A program made the translations under genes and the position numbers. The notes under the pieces are model-generated. The model saw nothing but the letters and a program-made list of their open reading frames with translations, did no database searches and was not told the origin of the DNA. Positions 47,101 to 62,251 of a stretch of DNA of 64,000 nt are shown piece by piece. The stretch comes from Pampus argenteus. Taxonomy: Eukaryota; Chordata; Actinopteri; Scombriformes; Stromateidae. Within the stretch, counting starts at the first letter, position 1. Each line of letters starts with the position of its first letter. The stretch lies in contig CM072873.1 of NCBI GenBank assembly GCA_036937835.1, positions 7,834,001 to 7,898,000 of the forward strand, written 5' to 3'.

Positions 47101-50100
47101 TCATACCTTTCCAACACAATGAATCCAGGTGTGTAAAGTGTAAAAGGGAAAATAGAGACTAAAAGAGAACTCTAATGGGGGAAAAAAAGACAAGGTGAAA
47201 TTAAAGGAAATGGCCTTGCTCTTTTTCCAGATACCTCCAAGGCAAGGTTTATATGCTCCAGTTTCTATTATATTGGCAACATGGGGACTTCTTTCCACAG
47301 AGTACAACTTCAGGTGTACAATTTATCGCCGTTTCTAAAAGAAGACGCTCGAAAAGCATTTCAGATGAGATTTTTCAGAATTACTTCCTTCTTCAGTGAC
47401 CTTAAACTGAACCCTAGAATAAGTCCTCTTTCTGAGCCTTTCCAGTTGTAAAAATGTCTCTTCTTAAAATCCATTCCTAACAACGTAAATCAAGGGTTTT
47501 ACGTCCCTCAGAAGCATTGTACCATGTCCATGTATGGTGGAACATGTCTGGGAAGTGTGATTGAAAAGTTTAGCCTGATTCTAAACAGTGTAATTGTAGG
47601 GGTCACTGTCACTCTATGGCAATGCCACACCGCCCCACCCCCCGACCTCCACCCAACCCCACACGTGGTCATGGCTGTCACAATATTCCTACAAAAACAT
47701 CTGCGAGTCATCTGTCCTACTGAGTGAGGCCCCCTGTGAACAGGTGCGTGTCTGCGCCCATGACCTATGGCCCTTTTTCGTGACCCTTGATCTCTTGTTA
47801 TAGGTGGGGACGTCTTTGAACCCAGTGGCACCAGTAGACACAGACTGAGCTGTCTGAACAGCCAAGGTCGCATTACCTTGAGACTAAGAATGCGGCTTAT
47901 TTGTTGCTGCAGAAATTGCAAGCCAGAACTTCAAACAAACAAGAAAATATGCGCCCAAAAGGCTTTACTGATTAGCTGGTGTCCTACTGTGCAGAATAAT
48001 GTCCAGGAGAAAGGAAAGTAAACACAACACAGTTGTTATTCAGCATTTGCATAATGCTGTGAGAGAAAAAGAAGCAATTGACCAAACCTTTGAAGCTACC
48101 ATGACAAAATAACCATTCCATCGTCTCTCAAAAGATTTTATCACAAACCAGAGGAAGTGGAAGGTCTAAAAAAAGCCCACCAATTTTCTTCTCTAACCCT
48201 TTGGTCTGACTTGACCATAATAGGCCCAACCGACCCAGCTAAACCCAGTTTACTCTGTGCGACGCTGCTGAAAATGAATGACAAACTGACATTTGTCAAC
48301 AGTTCTCGTTCTTGCTCGATGTAATGCTCAGAATGATGAGCTAGCAGAGCGTTGCGCTGCTTCTCTCCAGAGATGACAAAATAACAAACACTTCCTGTTT
48401 ATCCCTACGGCAGGTCAGAACAGTCCGTTCCAAAGACACTGTCGAACACAAAGCCAGAGCTTGTCACGCCTTAATGCTGTAGGAGAAAAAAAACAAACAA
48501 AAAAAACTAAATTTAGGATCAAAACCACAATATTAGTAGCGAAACACACAACGTTCAGCTGCATGTATGGATTTTTCCAAATGAGAACACATGCTTATCA
48601 CCAACAACTATCCAACAAATCTTGCAAAGCCAAATAACAGTCAACCTTTGACCCATCAGCAATCGCTCAAGCACACGTGCCTCATGTTCCATTCAACCAC
48701 ACAGAGAGTTTGTCTCTCCAGCTGCCTCTTATGTGGTGGTTAGGGTCAGGCATTTTATTACACTGATTTACTAGCCCCCCCCCCCCTAACTTAAGAGAGA
48801 GACCTCTGCCTCATTATGTTCCCTCGCTGAGACAGGGCTCCCTAAAAGTTAAACTGCTGCCTCTTCACTGACAGTCACATGGTTCATGCCGTTGACCATC
48901 AGAGCAACATGCTCCTTCAGTGGTTGAGAGGAACATAATGAGAGATAGGGTCCTTGTGATGCATTGTTTAAGGGCGGGGTCATGACGACCCCGCTGCTTT
49001 GGCTGATCTGCAACACTCAGCCCTGAATGCAGGAAGCAATCAGAAATAATTGTATACAAACCAAGTGACTAGAGATTACACCCAAACTTAATTTGTAAGA
49101 GCCCAATCTTAATTTGTCCCTTCATTCTTTCCTGTTTATGTCACAGAGAGGGTGCATTTGCTACTGTACTACACTACTTAACTGTGTAAACTGCCTGCAT
49201 CTAGTAAGTTTGCAGAATTCTTTTGTTACTCTGTTTTTGTATTTGAGACAGAATATGAGAGAATGCGCAAATGCAGATGGGAGCACACATATGTATCTTC
49301 TCTCTGGTGTGTGTGCAAGAGAGACAATGTAAAAACATATAGCACCATGCTGAGTGGAGGGGTGTTGGGGGAGCAGAGGTGGTGGTGAGTTGTTTCTGAG
49401 GGGGCCCATTGTGTGCAGATTACCCGTAAGAGGGGTAAATGATGGTGTTGATTAAAACCAGCTGAGCCCAGGGCAGGCTCCTGGAGCGACAGGCACACGC
49501 CCAGCACCATGCGCCCTCTGAAATCCATCTGGCTTCTTCAATGACACACACACTGACAAGCGGGTCCAGCGCACTTGTTCATTTTCTGCTGCTAAAATTG
49601 TACACAAACACACACCCACAATGCTTGCAACATCAAGCTAACAAAGGAGACTCTCTCCTCATGAGAACGCAGGCTTTGTGAGACAACAAAAGTATCTGGA
49701 ATCTGAGTAAAGGAAGTAAAAGGAATCTGAGCGCGCTGCTCTGACAAACACAAACAGAGGTTTGCACATCTATGATGAGTAAATAATAAAGGTTTTAAAA
49801 TGAAATATTATTGTCCGAAAATCAACATTTGAGACCAAAAATAAGAGATAAAACAGAGTGGATTGTTGCACTGAACCTAGTGGATGTATGAATAAATAAT
49901 ATCAAGTTCACCATATCAACATTAAAGATGTCAGTGTCTACACCCTGTTGCACAGGTTGACAGCCAGGACAGTACATAATAACATAACATGACCTCTACT
50001 GAGCTCAATGAGTATATCCTCAGGGACACTGTATCACTCACTCGCTGGACTCCACAGGATGAAAACCTGCTCTGAAAAGAAAGAAAGAAAAGAAAAAGAA

Positions 50101-51831
50101 CCTTGACCCTGTAGAACAAATCTGCGCTAATCACATCTGCGCTGGCTGCATGCAATCAACACACATTGTTCCGATTACATGTTATTTAAGTTAAATGGTC
50201 AGGTTGGGACGAATTGTTGCCCCATTGCATGCTGCAACAAAAATGTGGGTCAGCATTTCCCCCCCTTGGCTTTTCCTCTCCCTGCATCTTAGTTTCCTTC
50301 GCAGAACAATGAGTCTGCCGTTTTTTTTCTTCTTCTCCCTCCTGAGACAGTAGGACTGTACTGAGGACTGGCATTACTATGACCACTACAGTCACTGTGC
50401 TACACATTAACAGCTGACATGCCTGCCCTCCCAGATGCAGGGCGCGATATGAGACAGAACTCGGTGACCTTGATTCATGACTTCACGTCGTTTCTTTTAA
50501 AAAAGTCTCCACGCCAAAACGTTTGAGCATCGGTTGTTAATGCTGGGATGAAAAGGAGGAAGGGAGTGGATCAATGAGGGAACAGGAAAAAAAAAGGGCT
50601 GAACAGCAACCTCATCCTCTTCAGTGTCAACAACCTTCTATTTGATTGATACCGTTCCTCAAGGGAGACAAAACGACAGCTTTGGCCTCGTATTCTAGTT
50701 TCAGTGGTTGAACAAGGAAAATCAAGCCAAGCCGCAGAGGTGTCTGCAACTGTTCGTCCATACCACAGCTAAAAATACACTAAACAGTAAAAGTATTGAC
50801 AATTTATCTGCTGTTACATGTTAAGGTTTGAAGCAGAAGTGGATTCAACTGCAAAGAGGAAGAAAAGATAAGTTTGGGAAACGTACTGCACACCTCTGAC
50901 CAGTAGCCAAAAGTGTGAGACAGATTTATGATCAGCGTCTGTTTTAATACTTTGTCAACAGTTTTCTATGTCAGCTTGTGTGTATGTGTGCGCATTTGAA
51001 TGTGCGCGACACACAAATGGATCACAGCAGGGCTTCTTCCCTCCATTCTGTTTCATGGGCCTCCGATCAGCAGCTTCCTTTCCTCTTCCTCCAGCACTTG
51101 GATGGAATGTCAGGAAGGCAAGGTAATAACGGGTAGGGTGTGTGTGTGTGTGTTCATTCATGTGTGCTATACGTGCATGTGTGTATGTTCAGCAGTGAAT
51201 CTAATGTTAAGTTTCTCGACACTGTTGGCAATGAACTGAGAATTACATTCAGTTAAATAATTTCGCTCTTTCGGCATGAAGACCCTTTATTTCTGCCTCT
51301 TTCTTCCTCTTTCTCTCTTGCTTCCTTTCATTTTCTTCCCGTTACTTGCAGAAGGAGTGTGTGTGCTGTCAGGGACTCAAAGGTTTTGTTTATCTCTGGC
51401 TGAAAAAGTGGAAAAAGGCCGGAGAATAGAAAAATAAGGCTTCCATTTGCTTATGTGGCTCCTGCTCCCTACTGAGGAACCGCAGGAGCACCATCCAAAG
51501 GGTGAGAGATAAAGAATGCACAAGATTTCCTGCCTCGCGGCGAAGCGTTCCCCAAACATCGCCCGGTTTATGTACTGCGACCCGTCGCCAAGGCAACCTG
51601 GCAGCAAATCCAGGCCCAGCACAAGCGTGGTTGTAATCCAAAGAAGGGAAAGAGTGAGGGAGTGAGGCAGTTTTTAGAAACAGGCTTGCTGCAATTCAGG
51701 AAAAGCAAGATGAGCCACATGAGATACTTTGAAATATACAGTATTTAATGTGCTCTTTTTTTTAATCTTTGAACTTGGATAACAATGCACAGCATGCCTT
51801 CACTGCATTGCAAATCTGTCACAATCATGGA

Positions 51832-51925
51832 AGTAGCTCATCAGTGGTTAGGCCACTTCCTTGCTTTTTAATTGGCTTAACAGGAGGTCCAAAACCCACC
51901 TCGCTCAAGCCTACTGGAAAATCTC
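51832..51925 (+). repeat. degenerate tRNA-derived SINE-like head
   Basis: GTAGCTCATCAGTGGTTAGG resembles an A box (TAGCTCAGTGGTTAG), and AGGAGGTCCAAAACCCACCT about 50 nt later resembles a B box region (GGTTCRANYCC). Spacing fits a tRNA-like promoter. Both boxes are mutated, so activity is unlikely. Confidence 0.45.
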
Positions 51926-54900
51926 ATTTGACTAATTGGATTTGAGTCATTATTCCAACAACATTTCATCATGGACCTTTAAGTTGATATACACAGCTCA
52001 ACTTCTGTCCAAAATGTCATTCCCCTCTGGCTCTTGGTTTCCCGCAACCACTTCATTTTCAGTAGTAAAAAGGAAAATCAACCATATTCCTTCCGTACTT
52101 AAGCTGATCTCTGTGCCATTGTAGTAGAGCAGATCACTTTGGCAGGTAATTGTGCATTTAAGAGATTTTGTCTGTCAGCGCAGAAAGGTGGGGGGTGGGC
52201 GGACAGGGACGTGCATATGGGTTGATATAGCAGCCATAATGTCTGCACCAAGGGTCCAGTCTGTCTGCCTAATACCTCTAATCCATCCCCTACTGCTACC
52301 ATCAATCCCAGTAGATGTGGTCAAGGGCATGGTAACAGTCCGGTAGCATCACTGCCACTGCACTGACCCCCTATTTCACCTCTGACGATCGCAATATCTT
52401 TCTGCACGCTACATGGCACAGCTTATCCCTGCTGCTGCTGGACAATGTGAAGGTAGGGGGTAAAGGTGCCGGGGGTGGTGGTGGGGGTGGTTGAATTGTC
52501 ATGATGGAGGAAGACTAGAAAAGATGGGATCGCTGCCTGAAGAAATATTGCAGGCTGTGATACTGCATAAAAATAGTCAGTGCGGCCAAGCTGTTGAAAG
52601 AGAAAAAAAATACATCATCCTCTGGTAGCTTTAATACTGGCCAACTGCTGCATTCAGTGTGTGGCTGGAAAAAAAAAAAAAAAAATCAGATGGTTTGGCG
52701 CACAGAGCAGTGGCTTATGGCTTATCTCTCCATCACTCTGTCGCTGACAGGATGGACCTTTCAACACACACGGGCACAATATTTTGCAGAACTACATTTC
52801 TCTCACATGCACACTTCTGTTTGAAAATTGTCCTGAAAAAGCAAACATTGACAGTGATAAAATTATAGAATAATACAAGCCTTATGCTTTAACTGCACAC
52901 CAGTAATAACAAAAGCCATCACAGCAACTATTGCAAACACCACATTATCAGAGAGGAGTTAGAAGACATCAGCTTAAGTGCACTAGCAACGGACTTCACG
53001 CACAGGAGTGAATACACTCGAAACCGGACTGATTAGTGAATGGCAAGGCTGGAAAAGAATTTGCATGTCACCTGGCAGAGTCAGTGATGACGCTTAAATT
53101 GAACGGAAGCCAAACCCTCCTTCATTTTACCAACCTACGTCATCTCACAAGTGCACGGATGAGTTTGCCCTGGCGCATAAACAAATATAAAGAAGCCTTT
53201 ATAAACACCAATGTGCGGAGATAAAGATAGTAACCAAAAATAACCTGCTCTCAGTGGTTGCTAGGATATGATTGGGTCATTTGAGTTTCTCCTGCTGGTT
53301 CCTGGTGTTTGTTTACCCCCGTACTTCCTGAATGCTGATGGCAGACACTCTCCTGGTTTATACAAGTGGCAGGTTGAAGGAAAATAGCACACAGCTCCAA
53401 GAAGTTGCTGCATGATACAAAGAAGGAGGATGTGGTGTGAGTGTGGAGGAGGGGGTTCAGTCTCAGTAACCAAGGAAACAATACCAAGGGTCACCTGATG
53501 TCCACATGTGATATTTACCATGAGGGAGTGATGGAGTGCACATCAGAGGAGGATGACAACTGTTTTAACAGGCTTCCTTCCTCTCCTTCCTCCTCATCTC
53601 CTCTCCATCTGCAAAAACTTTATGAATGGAAATAGGACTTGGAATCTACATGAAAGTTTTCTTTTTTTTTACATCAGTATTGATCATGGAGAGCAGATGA
53701 GAAGTTTTTTTTTGACAAGAGTTAGAGGTAGTGTTGCAGGTGAATGTAGAAGGCACGGCCTGGCTGTGCTTACAGATGTTGGATTGGAGAACACCCACAG
53801 ATGCTAAATGTGGGAAAAAGGACACAGTTTATAACGCAGCACAAATAAACGCCTTGCCTTTCAACAGTCCATTTGAAGTGTACTGCCAACGCGAACCTGC
53901 GCGAGATCAATCTGCCTCCTCGGAGGGATAAAAGCAAAAAGGCCCCATTTCAACAAGCCTCTCAAGAGACAGACCCCTATTCATACTGCCTCTGAATGCT
54001 TTAGATGTTGCCAATCACGCGGTTCATCACTTGGCGAAAAAGGAGTTTCTGAAAAGAACTTGCTGCGGTTGAAAGATCTATGGCTCAGGTCCACTGTTCA
54101 GATGGTGTTTGTCTGTTTTAGTTTCTCGATAGCAAAAAAGGACAGAACCGTTTGTCATCGTTGCTGGATCTGGATCTGCGTTCGCTCATCTATCTCAAGG
54201 CTCAAACACAATGAGATGGCAGTTAGCTCAAATGATGCATTAAGGCCTGGGAGCGAGCCTGTAGAACACAGTAAAAGTGCCTGCTGCAGATTTCTATTCT
54301 ACTTAAGAGCTTTGAACTGCGTCATAACATCATTGCATGATTGCAAAAAAATGCATGAGAAGATATGGATGCCAAATTTAGTAATCCAAAAGTCTTAGTG
54401 AGAATTATGATGGTGTTGATCTTATAAAATGTTTTACTGTTTAGTAATGGCCTTTGGTTTTAAACAAAGTGAGATCACTGGGAAAATTTTGTCCTATACT
54501 ATGTTTAAACCATTTTTTCTTCCTCATGTCAAACAATTTATGACTGTATGGCTACGAAGGTGAGGATAGGATAGGAATATTATAATGAATTAGATGGGAA
54601 GTGAATGGGATGCATCTACATGTTAAATCTTGTTAAAATGGTCCAGCCTTAGATTACTAGGGATAAAAACACATTTGTCTCACCAGTAAAGTGAATTACT
54701 GCTGTTTAAATTAAATTGAGGGTAGAGGTGGGACGTTTGGCAGTTATTTGACAGCTTGTCTTAAGTAAAAAAAATCCAGATTATTTATTTGTCGGTCAGT
54801 GTAGAGTCAAATTCAAGCAGGCCAATGTTAGATTATGTTAAATAGTATTGCAGTGACACAACTGTACCATGAGAGAATGACACAAAGTCAGGAAAATCCC

Positions 54901-57900
54901 ACGGAACAGATGTGAAAATTAAACGGTGCCCATATACAAATGTGAAAATAGAAACAAATCAATACAGACGGCTCCAGAACAGAATGCATTAAAGGAAAAC
55001 GAGAATTTACAATAGAAAACATACAAAGCCACAAACTTGATTTAATGACGTAATTCCCTCAGCCAAATTACATACTACTGTATATACTGTACATGAACCA
55101 GAGCAAGTCTCATTAACAAAACTGCAAACTCATAGATATAAACTTTACCTATCTCAGGTTCAATATGCAGCTTTAGAGCCAGCGCTTATTCTGCAATGGT
55201 AGCCAAAGTAAACCCACCACAGCCTGGCCCGTTCTCAAAACTCTGTGTCACATCAAGATCCATGTCCCGATCTCAGCTCCTCGTCTGAAGTGATTAATTG
55301 GTGGGGAGTGTTTTTTTTCCTCAAGTTTCTTTATCGCTGTGCTGAAAAGCCTCAAAGATTTCTCCCTTACGAAAAGATAAACTGTTATCAAGCCTGGCTA
55401 TGATGGAAGGGGTCATACGACCGGCTTAAACAAGTGGTTTGGTTCTCAAAAGACTGAACGGAGGCATTTTGCTATCGCTGCTACCGCTAGAGGCTGCTGG
55501 GAGGAGAAGGACCCCAGAGTAGCGGTGGGGCTCAGCCTCTCTGAGCCTGGAGGACCTCAAGGGAAAAAGCAGTCCAGAGAGCGGGGGACTCTCACGGACA
55601 GTCGAGAAATTTTCCCACAATCAAACACACAAACAGAGCTGCACAGGGCAGTGAAAAAGACCCTTGTCCACCAAGGAGACAGAGGGAGGGAGGGAAAAAG
55701 GAGGAAGATCTGATAGTTACAATAACACAGCCCAAAGAAGTTCATGCTATGCCATATCTCTTGTGAAGGGGCCCCTCATGGTGAATGCACTCCATAGACA
55801 AACACTGTTCTGTGAAGGATAAGCAAGCAAAGAATCTACATTCTTCCAGGGATGTTTAACCTGTAAGTAACCCAGTGGGCTGGTATGGGCCTCCACCAGA
55901 TGATGTCCAAACCCACACAGTTCATTGGTAAACGACCTCATTAAGGTAATCTGTTCTCAACACAATCCACTGCTACAAATACCATCTGCTAGGCATTAAA
56001 TTGGGTGTTAGGCCACTGAGGACATCTGGATTGTTAGTGTCGAGGAGTTTAGGTTAATTTAGAGAGCATTTGGCCCCCGGAAAACCAACAATGCAAGATC
56101 AAAACTCGGACAATGCAGACCAAATGATCCTCGCTTTGCAAGCGAAGGAAGTTCTAAGGTTAAAAAGAAACTGGGTGAACTTTGTCTTTAGCTCTTAGGC
56201 AAAACAAAGTCTCATGACTCCAGAAAGACTGAATGCCTTTAGCTACCCGACCAGACATGTCAAGATAATTAAATCTCAATCACATAATGACAAGCTCTTT
56301 GTAAACAAAATCTATTTCCTATAGGGTTAGTTGGATGAGGTCACAGGTCAAAGGTCACCTTTCACCACATTTAACTATGTGTGGAGTCTCAACAAAAACA
56401 CAGGTTTGACCTTTGGTACAAAGAACTTTATCTATAATGGTCATTTTAGACAACTTAATTTCAGGATTCGCTGTCTATAGAAGATACCAAACGCCAAAGA
56501 CCTCAAATGTCAAAACTTTATATCCTTTGAGGATGCACCTGGATGATATAAAAGCAGAACCCCACTGATGGAACCGATAGTTTTGTATTTGAATTCTTTC
56601 TGCAGTGTTTTTCAGTCAAGTCTTCAGTCATGTATCCGGCTGTCTTTGACCCAAGCCAAGCTTACCATTCTTTTTCTATGTGATTGATGTCCTTCTACTG
56701 GAAATCTAACGGTTACATCTTGAGAAAATGTGGCATGCAAGCCTTCTTTTCGAGTGGGTCGGCAAAAGTCTTCAAACTTCCTTTTATAGAAGTAACCCCC
56801 CGAGCTGGATATCATTGCCATTATAAATAAGAAGCTGGAATGCAGAAAGGGAAAAAATAAACATCCAAGCTGCTCCGTTATCTACGTCCAGCTGTGCAGT
56901 TTAGAGGCCAATCCTTGGAGATGATGTCACGCTGGCATAGTGTTACTGTTAAAATAGTGTCCCTGTAATTTTGTGTGGACTCTTAATTCATTCACAGAAT
57001 GGCAAGAAAACTCCACTAAATGTGGACCTTGAGGTCACATAATCTCAATTGAAATAGTTCTACAAAGCACCAATTGCAATAAATGGATTAATTGTAACCT
57101 TATCCGGCCTGATCTAAATACAAGCTTGGGGTGCATTACTATAAAGTGGTCCGTCTCCATGGAGGAATCTAGTGGTAAGCTGTGGTCAGTCATGGATGGA
57201 CTGTGTATACAGAATACAGGCCATGAGGTCAAACCAGAAAATCTAAGAACATGAAGGAAATTTTAAGGTTTCTGAAATGAGTAGACCTCAAGATGATGGA
57301 TTCAAGTTTTGAGTAGTACTGAGCAGCAAGGGACAATGGATGAACATATCCAGGTGCAGTCTTTCAAGCTAATTTCAGAGGTAAAGTGAACCTGAGATGC
57401 GGAGGTGAGGGGAAATCTGCCGCAGAGAGAATACGGTTGACGCATTGGAGCTTTGATAAACGATTCCATATGTGCTCCAGATCTCAAGTGAAAGAGTTGC
57501 TTTGTGCTCAGCGAGGTAGCACGCGCACAGGTCCCGAGTGGACCACCCTCCCCTTCTTTCCCTTCCATCTACTGACAAAACCTATCTAGCCCTTTACCGG
57601 TAGCTTGGGGTAATATTAGCCAAGCATAAGGGGAAGGAGCAAAGGGTTTGGACAGCCAAGTCTCAACCCTTCGTCCTGCAGTCTATTTTGACGGGAGCTA
57701 ATTGCCTGTGACTACATGGAGACAGGGAACAAAACAAGCATTGCCTTGAGTTAGTTGTCAGGGGGTTGAAGGAAGGTAGAGGGTAAAGAGGACTGAGGTT
57801 GGGAACAAGGAGGAAGAGGTAGGGGGGGAGGGAGCTGTCAGGAAGTGGAGACATATTAGGATATTCTCAACCTCCATTACCCCCAGTGCTAAATCATTCC

Positions 57901-60900
57901 CACTGATGGGGAAATAATTCCTCAAGACATTAAAGAGGCAATCTTACGTGAGCACCTGCTCCCTGTGTGTTTAGCCCTGATATGACTGAAGAACCAATCA
58001 TCCGGCCATAATGCACACTTAATACAAAATACAACCTTTACTGTCCCCACAAGCTCCCCTCTGTAGAATCAGAGCAAAGAATGGTGAAACTGAGACTTAA
58101 ATTGCATCTAAATTATTCCAGTGGTGAAAACATGCAAGTCTAATCAGGTAGTCAAGGCAGCAAGCTACTGTTTCCAACAACATTACAATGGAGCTAGTGC
58201 AAAATAACCTGGGTAACAATGACACATTGTGTAGAACTCAGAGAACAGAATTTGAGGTGTCTATTCTATGATAGAGTATCTGGGGTTTATGAGATTTTAA
58301 TTAACCACATGATTGCATAACTCTTTTTTTTTTTTTTTACATTTGATGTGAGTGAGTGGGTGTGTGTGGGGAGACTGAGAGGAAATTAGACTATAGGGAC
58401 AGACTGAAGAGGAGGAAAAAGGAGAAGGAGGGGAGGTGGAAGAATGCAAAGTGTCACTGTACTGTTTTGTTTAATAGAGCCCATTGGACAAGGAGGTTTC
58501 CTTATGGGTATGACACATGACCCATGGATGTTGGTTTTTCCAAGCAATTAGTTGAAATAGATTTGTAATCGTATATCTCTACATACACCACAGCAATAAC
58601 TGGAACATAATGAAGTTCTGTCTATGAACTTGACATAAAGAGGTTGCAAGAATGATGCGAAGAGCAAAAGGGAAAGTAAACCTTGGAAATTTACAGATTG
58701 TTGGGTGAAGGAGTCAACAAATGTACATTAAGATCATATCGTAGTACAACTTCACAGTCGGGTAAGCCCCATGCTGATCGAATGCCAACAGTCTTTGGCA
58801 TAGCGGGACATTCCTGCCACGCAGCAGTTCCTCTCCAACTCAGGTGCTTCGCAGTAGAGAACAGCCTCACTACTGTGTGGAAGAAACAGACCAGATCCTG
58901 TTCCAGCTATTCATCAGCAAGACCTGAACACTGATCCCACATGGCCAGGACCGGTTCGACAAAGACAGAGATCAGGCTATAGCTTGAGCCAAAAGAAAAA
59001 TGTAAAAATGTTGTCATCCATTTTCAGACAAAACAGGGAAGATGTTTGACTTAACCAAAAATAAAAGTGTCCAAAATTGTATTTATTCTAGCATCCTCAA
59101 TAAAAAAAAACTAAAGAACCATACCCTACAGGCATCTTTCCAGACAGAATGAGGCTGAGAAGGACGTAACTTTCCTGCCCATTCTTTGGTAACAAAAAGC
59201 AACATACGATATTGAAATATATAAATCAAACTTATGATCCAAGTTCTTTCACAGTGACTGAGCTTCACAGTGCAAGCTTTGCCTCGAAGCATTCCTGAGC
59301 AGTTTTAGGGTGCTTCTGTGCACATATACAATGTGTGTCCTTCTTCAGTTAGTGGGAAATGCTCTCTTTATGTTACAGAAAGAGGCCTATTTTAAACTGT
59401 GCAGTCTACCAGAGTATAATTCGTGGTGTATAAAAATATGGTTACCTCCTGCTGCAAAAACAAATGTGTGAACCAAACCGGTTGCACTTTTTGCACATGG
59501 ACTCATAAATGAAGATTCTAGTAAAGTAAGAGAGAGATGGGGTGAGGGGAAGTGGGGAGGGGGGGTCATAACCACCACTTGTGTCTGAGGATTGGAAGGA
59601 GAGGAAAGGGGGGGGGGGAGTTTTAACAGACGCAACACTGTCTGGTATAGGATTATACCCTTACAGCTAATTACTCCCAGTCCTTCGCTCTGCGCCAGAA
59701 ACTCTGTACCGATACAGTAAGCCAGCATGCTGCCTGACGATCCACCGCACAAAGAGAAGAGTGGGCTGGAACAGAGTCTGGCACAAGGCCGCACGTGTGC
59801 GCTGTGGCCGCTCAGTATGTTAGCGATGAGTGAAGGGTAAAGAAGAAAAAGAAGGGCCAGCTGCTGGCAAACATTTCAGACATAGGTTTTATGCAAGTGA
59901 GGCTGGGACAAAGCCATTGACTTGGAATGCTAGTTGAGAAACTGTAAGGGTGCAAGTGCTGCACATTGGGGTCAGCGCTTTGTAGATAATCAGGATCTGT
60001 TGCATACTGGTTACATTTCATACATATGCAATGCATATTTAAATACCGAGCGCCTTTGACACACAGTGTAATATGACTGATCACTGAATTGACATGTTTA
60101 CAGTGAAGGCTGCATAAAAAATGTAGAGTATTTGAGTGAAATGCATTAAACACATGCATCCAGCCTGCTTCAGCTCCAGCTCTATCGAACCCGACACACC
60201 AGATTCTCACCTTATGGCCTTGACAGCCAGTAGCAATTGCCAAGCAAAACATCTGCCTCGGCGGCTGGTCGGGAACAATGGGCCTGTCTTTTCCCCCTGG
60301 CCACCCCTCCCCTGGGCAGAGACGCTTACACACCACAGCCATGTGTGGCCCGCTTGATACTGTACCTGGTAACACATGCGGCCATTCTGAGCCGAGGAAG
60401 GCTTCCAGTCATCCTTCCGCCCACACACACACACAAAAAAAAAAAACGCATAAACACACAACCAAAAGCTCTATACCCTCCGCTCAGTCAGCAGGGACAC
60501 AGCCAGGAGCAGAACAACTCAGCCCAGTGGCCTTGTTACTCTTGGATGTCAGACCTATTTTCCTTCCCTCCCTCCCATCTGAAAAACACACAGGTAGCTG
60601 GACAAGGATTGTGTGCTATAATCAAAACAGTGGTCCTAAAAATACTCCTGCCAAATTACTGGAACAGCTGCTCTAGACAGACTTGAGAGTAAACAGACAA
60701 ATATCCCTGTTTTAGATGTATGATTTTTTTTACATGCTCGAAGTTGGAGCTGTGAAAAAGCTTAAAGCGTATTAAAAGCTCAGTGGATTGCAGCTCTGCT
60801 TAGAGATATCCAGCCCGAGCTACACTGTTGGGCTTTTCAATAAATCCATCCATCGCTGACACCCATCAACACAAGTCTGTGGGGTTCAGTTCAGTGGGCA

Positions 60901-62251
60901 GCCTATTGATGCCTGTAAAGTATATGCATTACACATTGTTAAAAATTCCTTCAGCAGCCTGACATGGACAAATCCTACAAGCCACTTACTCCCAATGGGT
61001 TAGCATGATTAAAATGTAATTTCTATGTCATAATCCATTGCAATCCTTTTCACCCATAATCATCATTTTTATTCTGATTCCTCTTTTTTCTTATTTCTAC
61101 GAGTCACGTTCAAACACTTAAGGATCACTGTGGCTCATTTGACACTCGCAAGGAGAACAATCGTGATCCAGTAGGAGGAATGTAGCAGATGCTAAGTACT
61201 CCTTAGTCTGAAGATGAGTGGATGAAGCCTCAACAACTGGCCAAGAGGACCCAATGTTGCATCACTGCCAGATGTTCGGTTAGATTAAATAGTTCTTGAT
61301 CCCGTCCTATAAACTGTCTTGCAAAGTGGGCTTTAAGAGGCATGGATGCCCCCCCCCCAGTATGCAATTGACAAACTGATCTAAAAAAAAATAAATCTGC
61401 ACTGTCCAGATTCATTTCCGATAGTTAGACAGCAGTGTTGCGAGGAGACGCTTGTTTTATGTTACAGGACGTGTCATTCAGTTGTGCCGGATGTAAAACA
61501 CTACTTGAACGTAGCTCAGGAGGATAAAAAACTGTTGCCCATTGCAAGAAATATGAACCGCGACAAGCAATTTATTCATATTTAAGCAGTATATTTCTGC
61601 GGACAAGAACAGATGATACAATTCCTCCCCATCTTAGTCCATGTGTGTGTGTGTGTGTATATTTCTAGTCAGTCTTCATTCTGTCTTGTGTCAAGATGTT
61701 GATACTGAAAGGAAAAAACTGTAGGGAGTCAAACACTCCAACGGGAACATCTTTCACTTGATTCAAACAAAACCTAATGGTACCACAGCACAACTTGCTT
61801 TGTTATGAATACATACTTTCTTTTTCTTTTCTTTTTTTGCAGTATGACTGTGCAGTATGACAGAGCAGCCGAGGACGCAGCGCCCTCTTTGGATGCTCAC
61901 AGGAATACACATATGTGTGTCCACTGAGAGTACACTGAGGAACATCGAGGTCAAACGTTGCGCATCGGGAGAAGAAGGCTGCACGCAGTCCATCCTGATA
62001 ACACATATCAGTGTTTATAACTGGGGACGATAATGTTACTGGCAAACCGCAATAACATGAGAAGAAACGTCAAGATTGAAGCTTGATAGCGACTGTCATG
62101 CGCAAAACATCGATATGTATCCAACCAGCGGGCAATAACGAGCTAGATTTGATGGAAAACAGGCAGTATCCTTCCTTTAAATCATTTACACTTTCATATT
62201 GAGGCACCCGGACAGGCGTGAAATCAGGTGCTGGATCCTAATTGGCATGTG

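Noticed and set aside
59812..60375. 187-residue open frame on the minus strand, the longest single frame in the window
   Set aside because: The composition is irregular, no domain or family is recognisable, and the same DNA is open in three or four other frames because stops happen to be sparse. It lies deep in the first intron with no supporting start or splice context.
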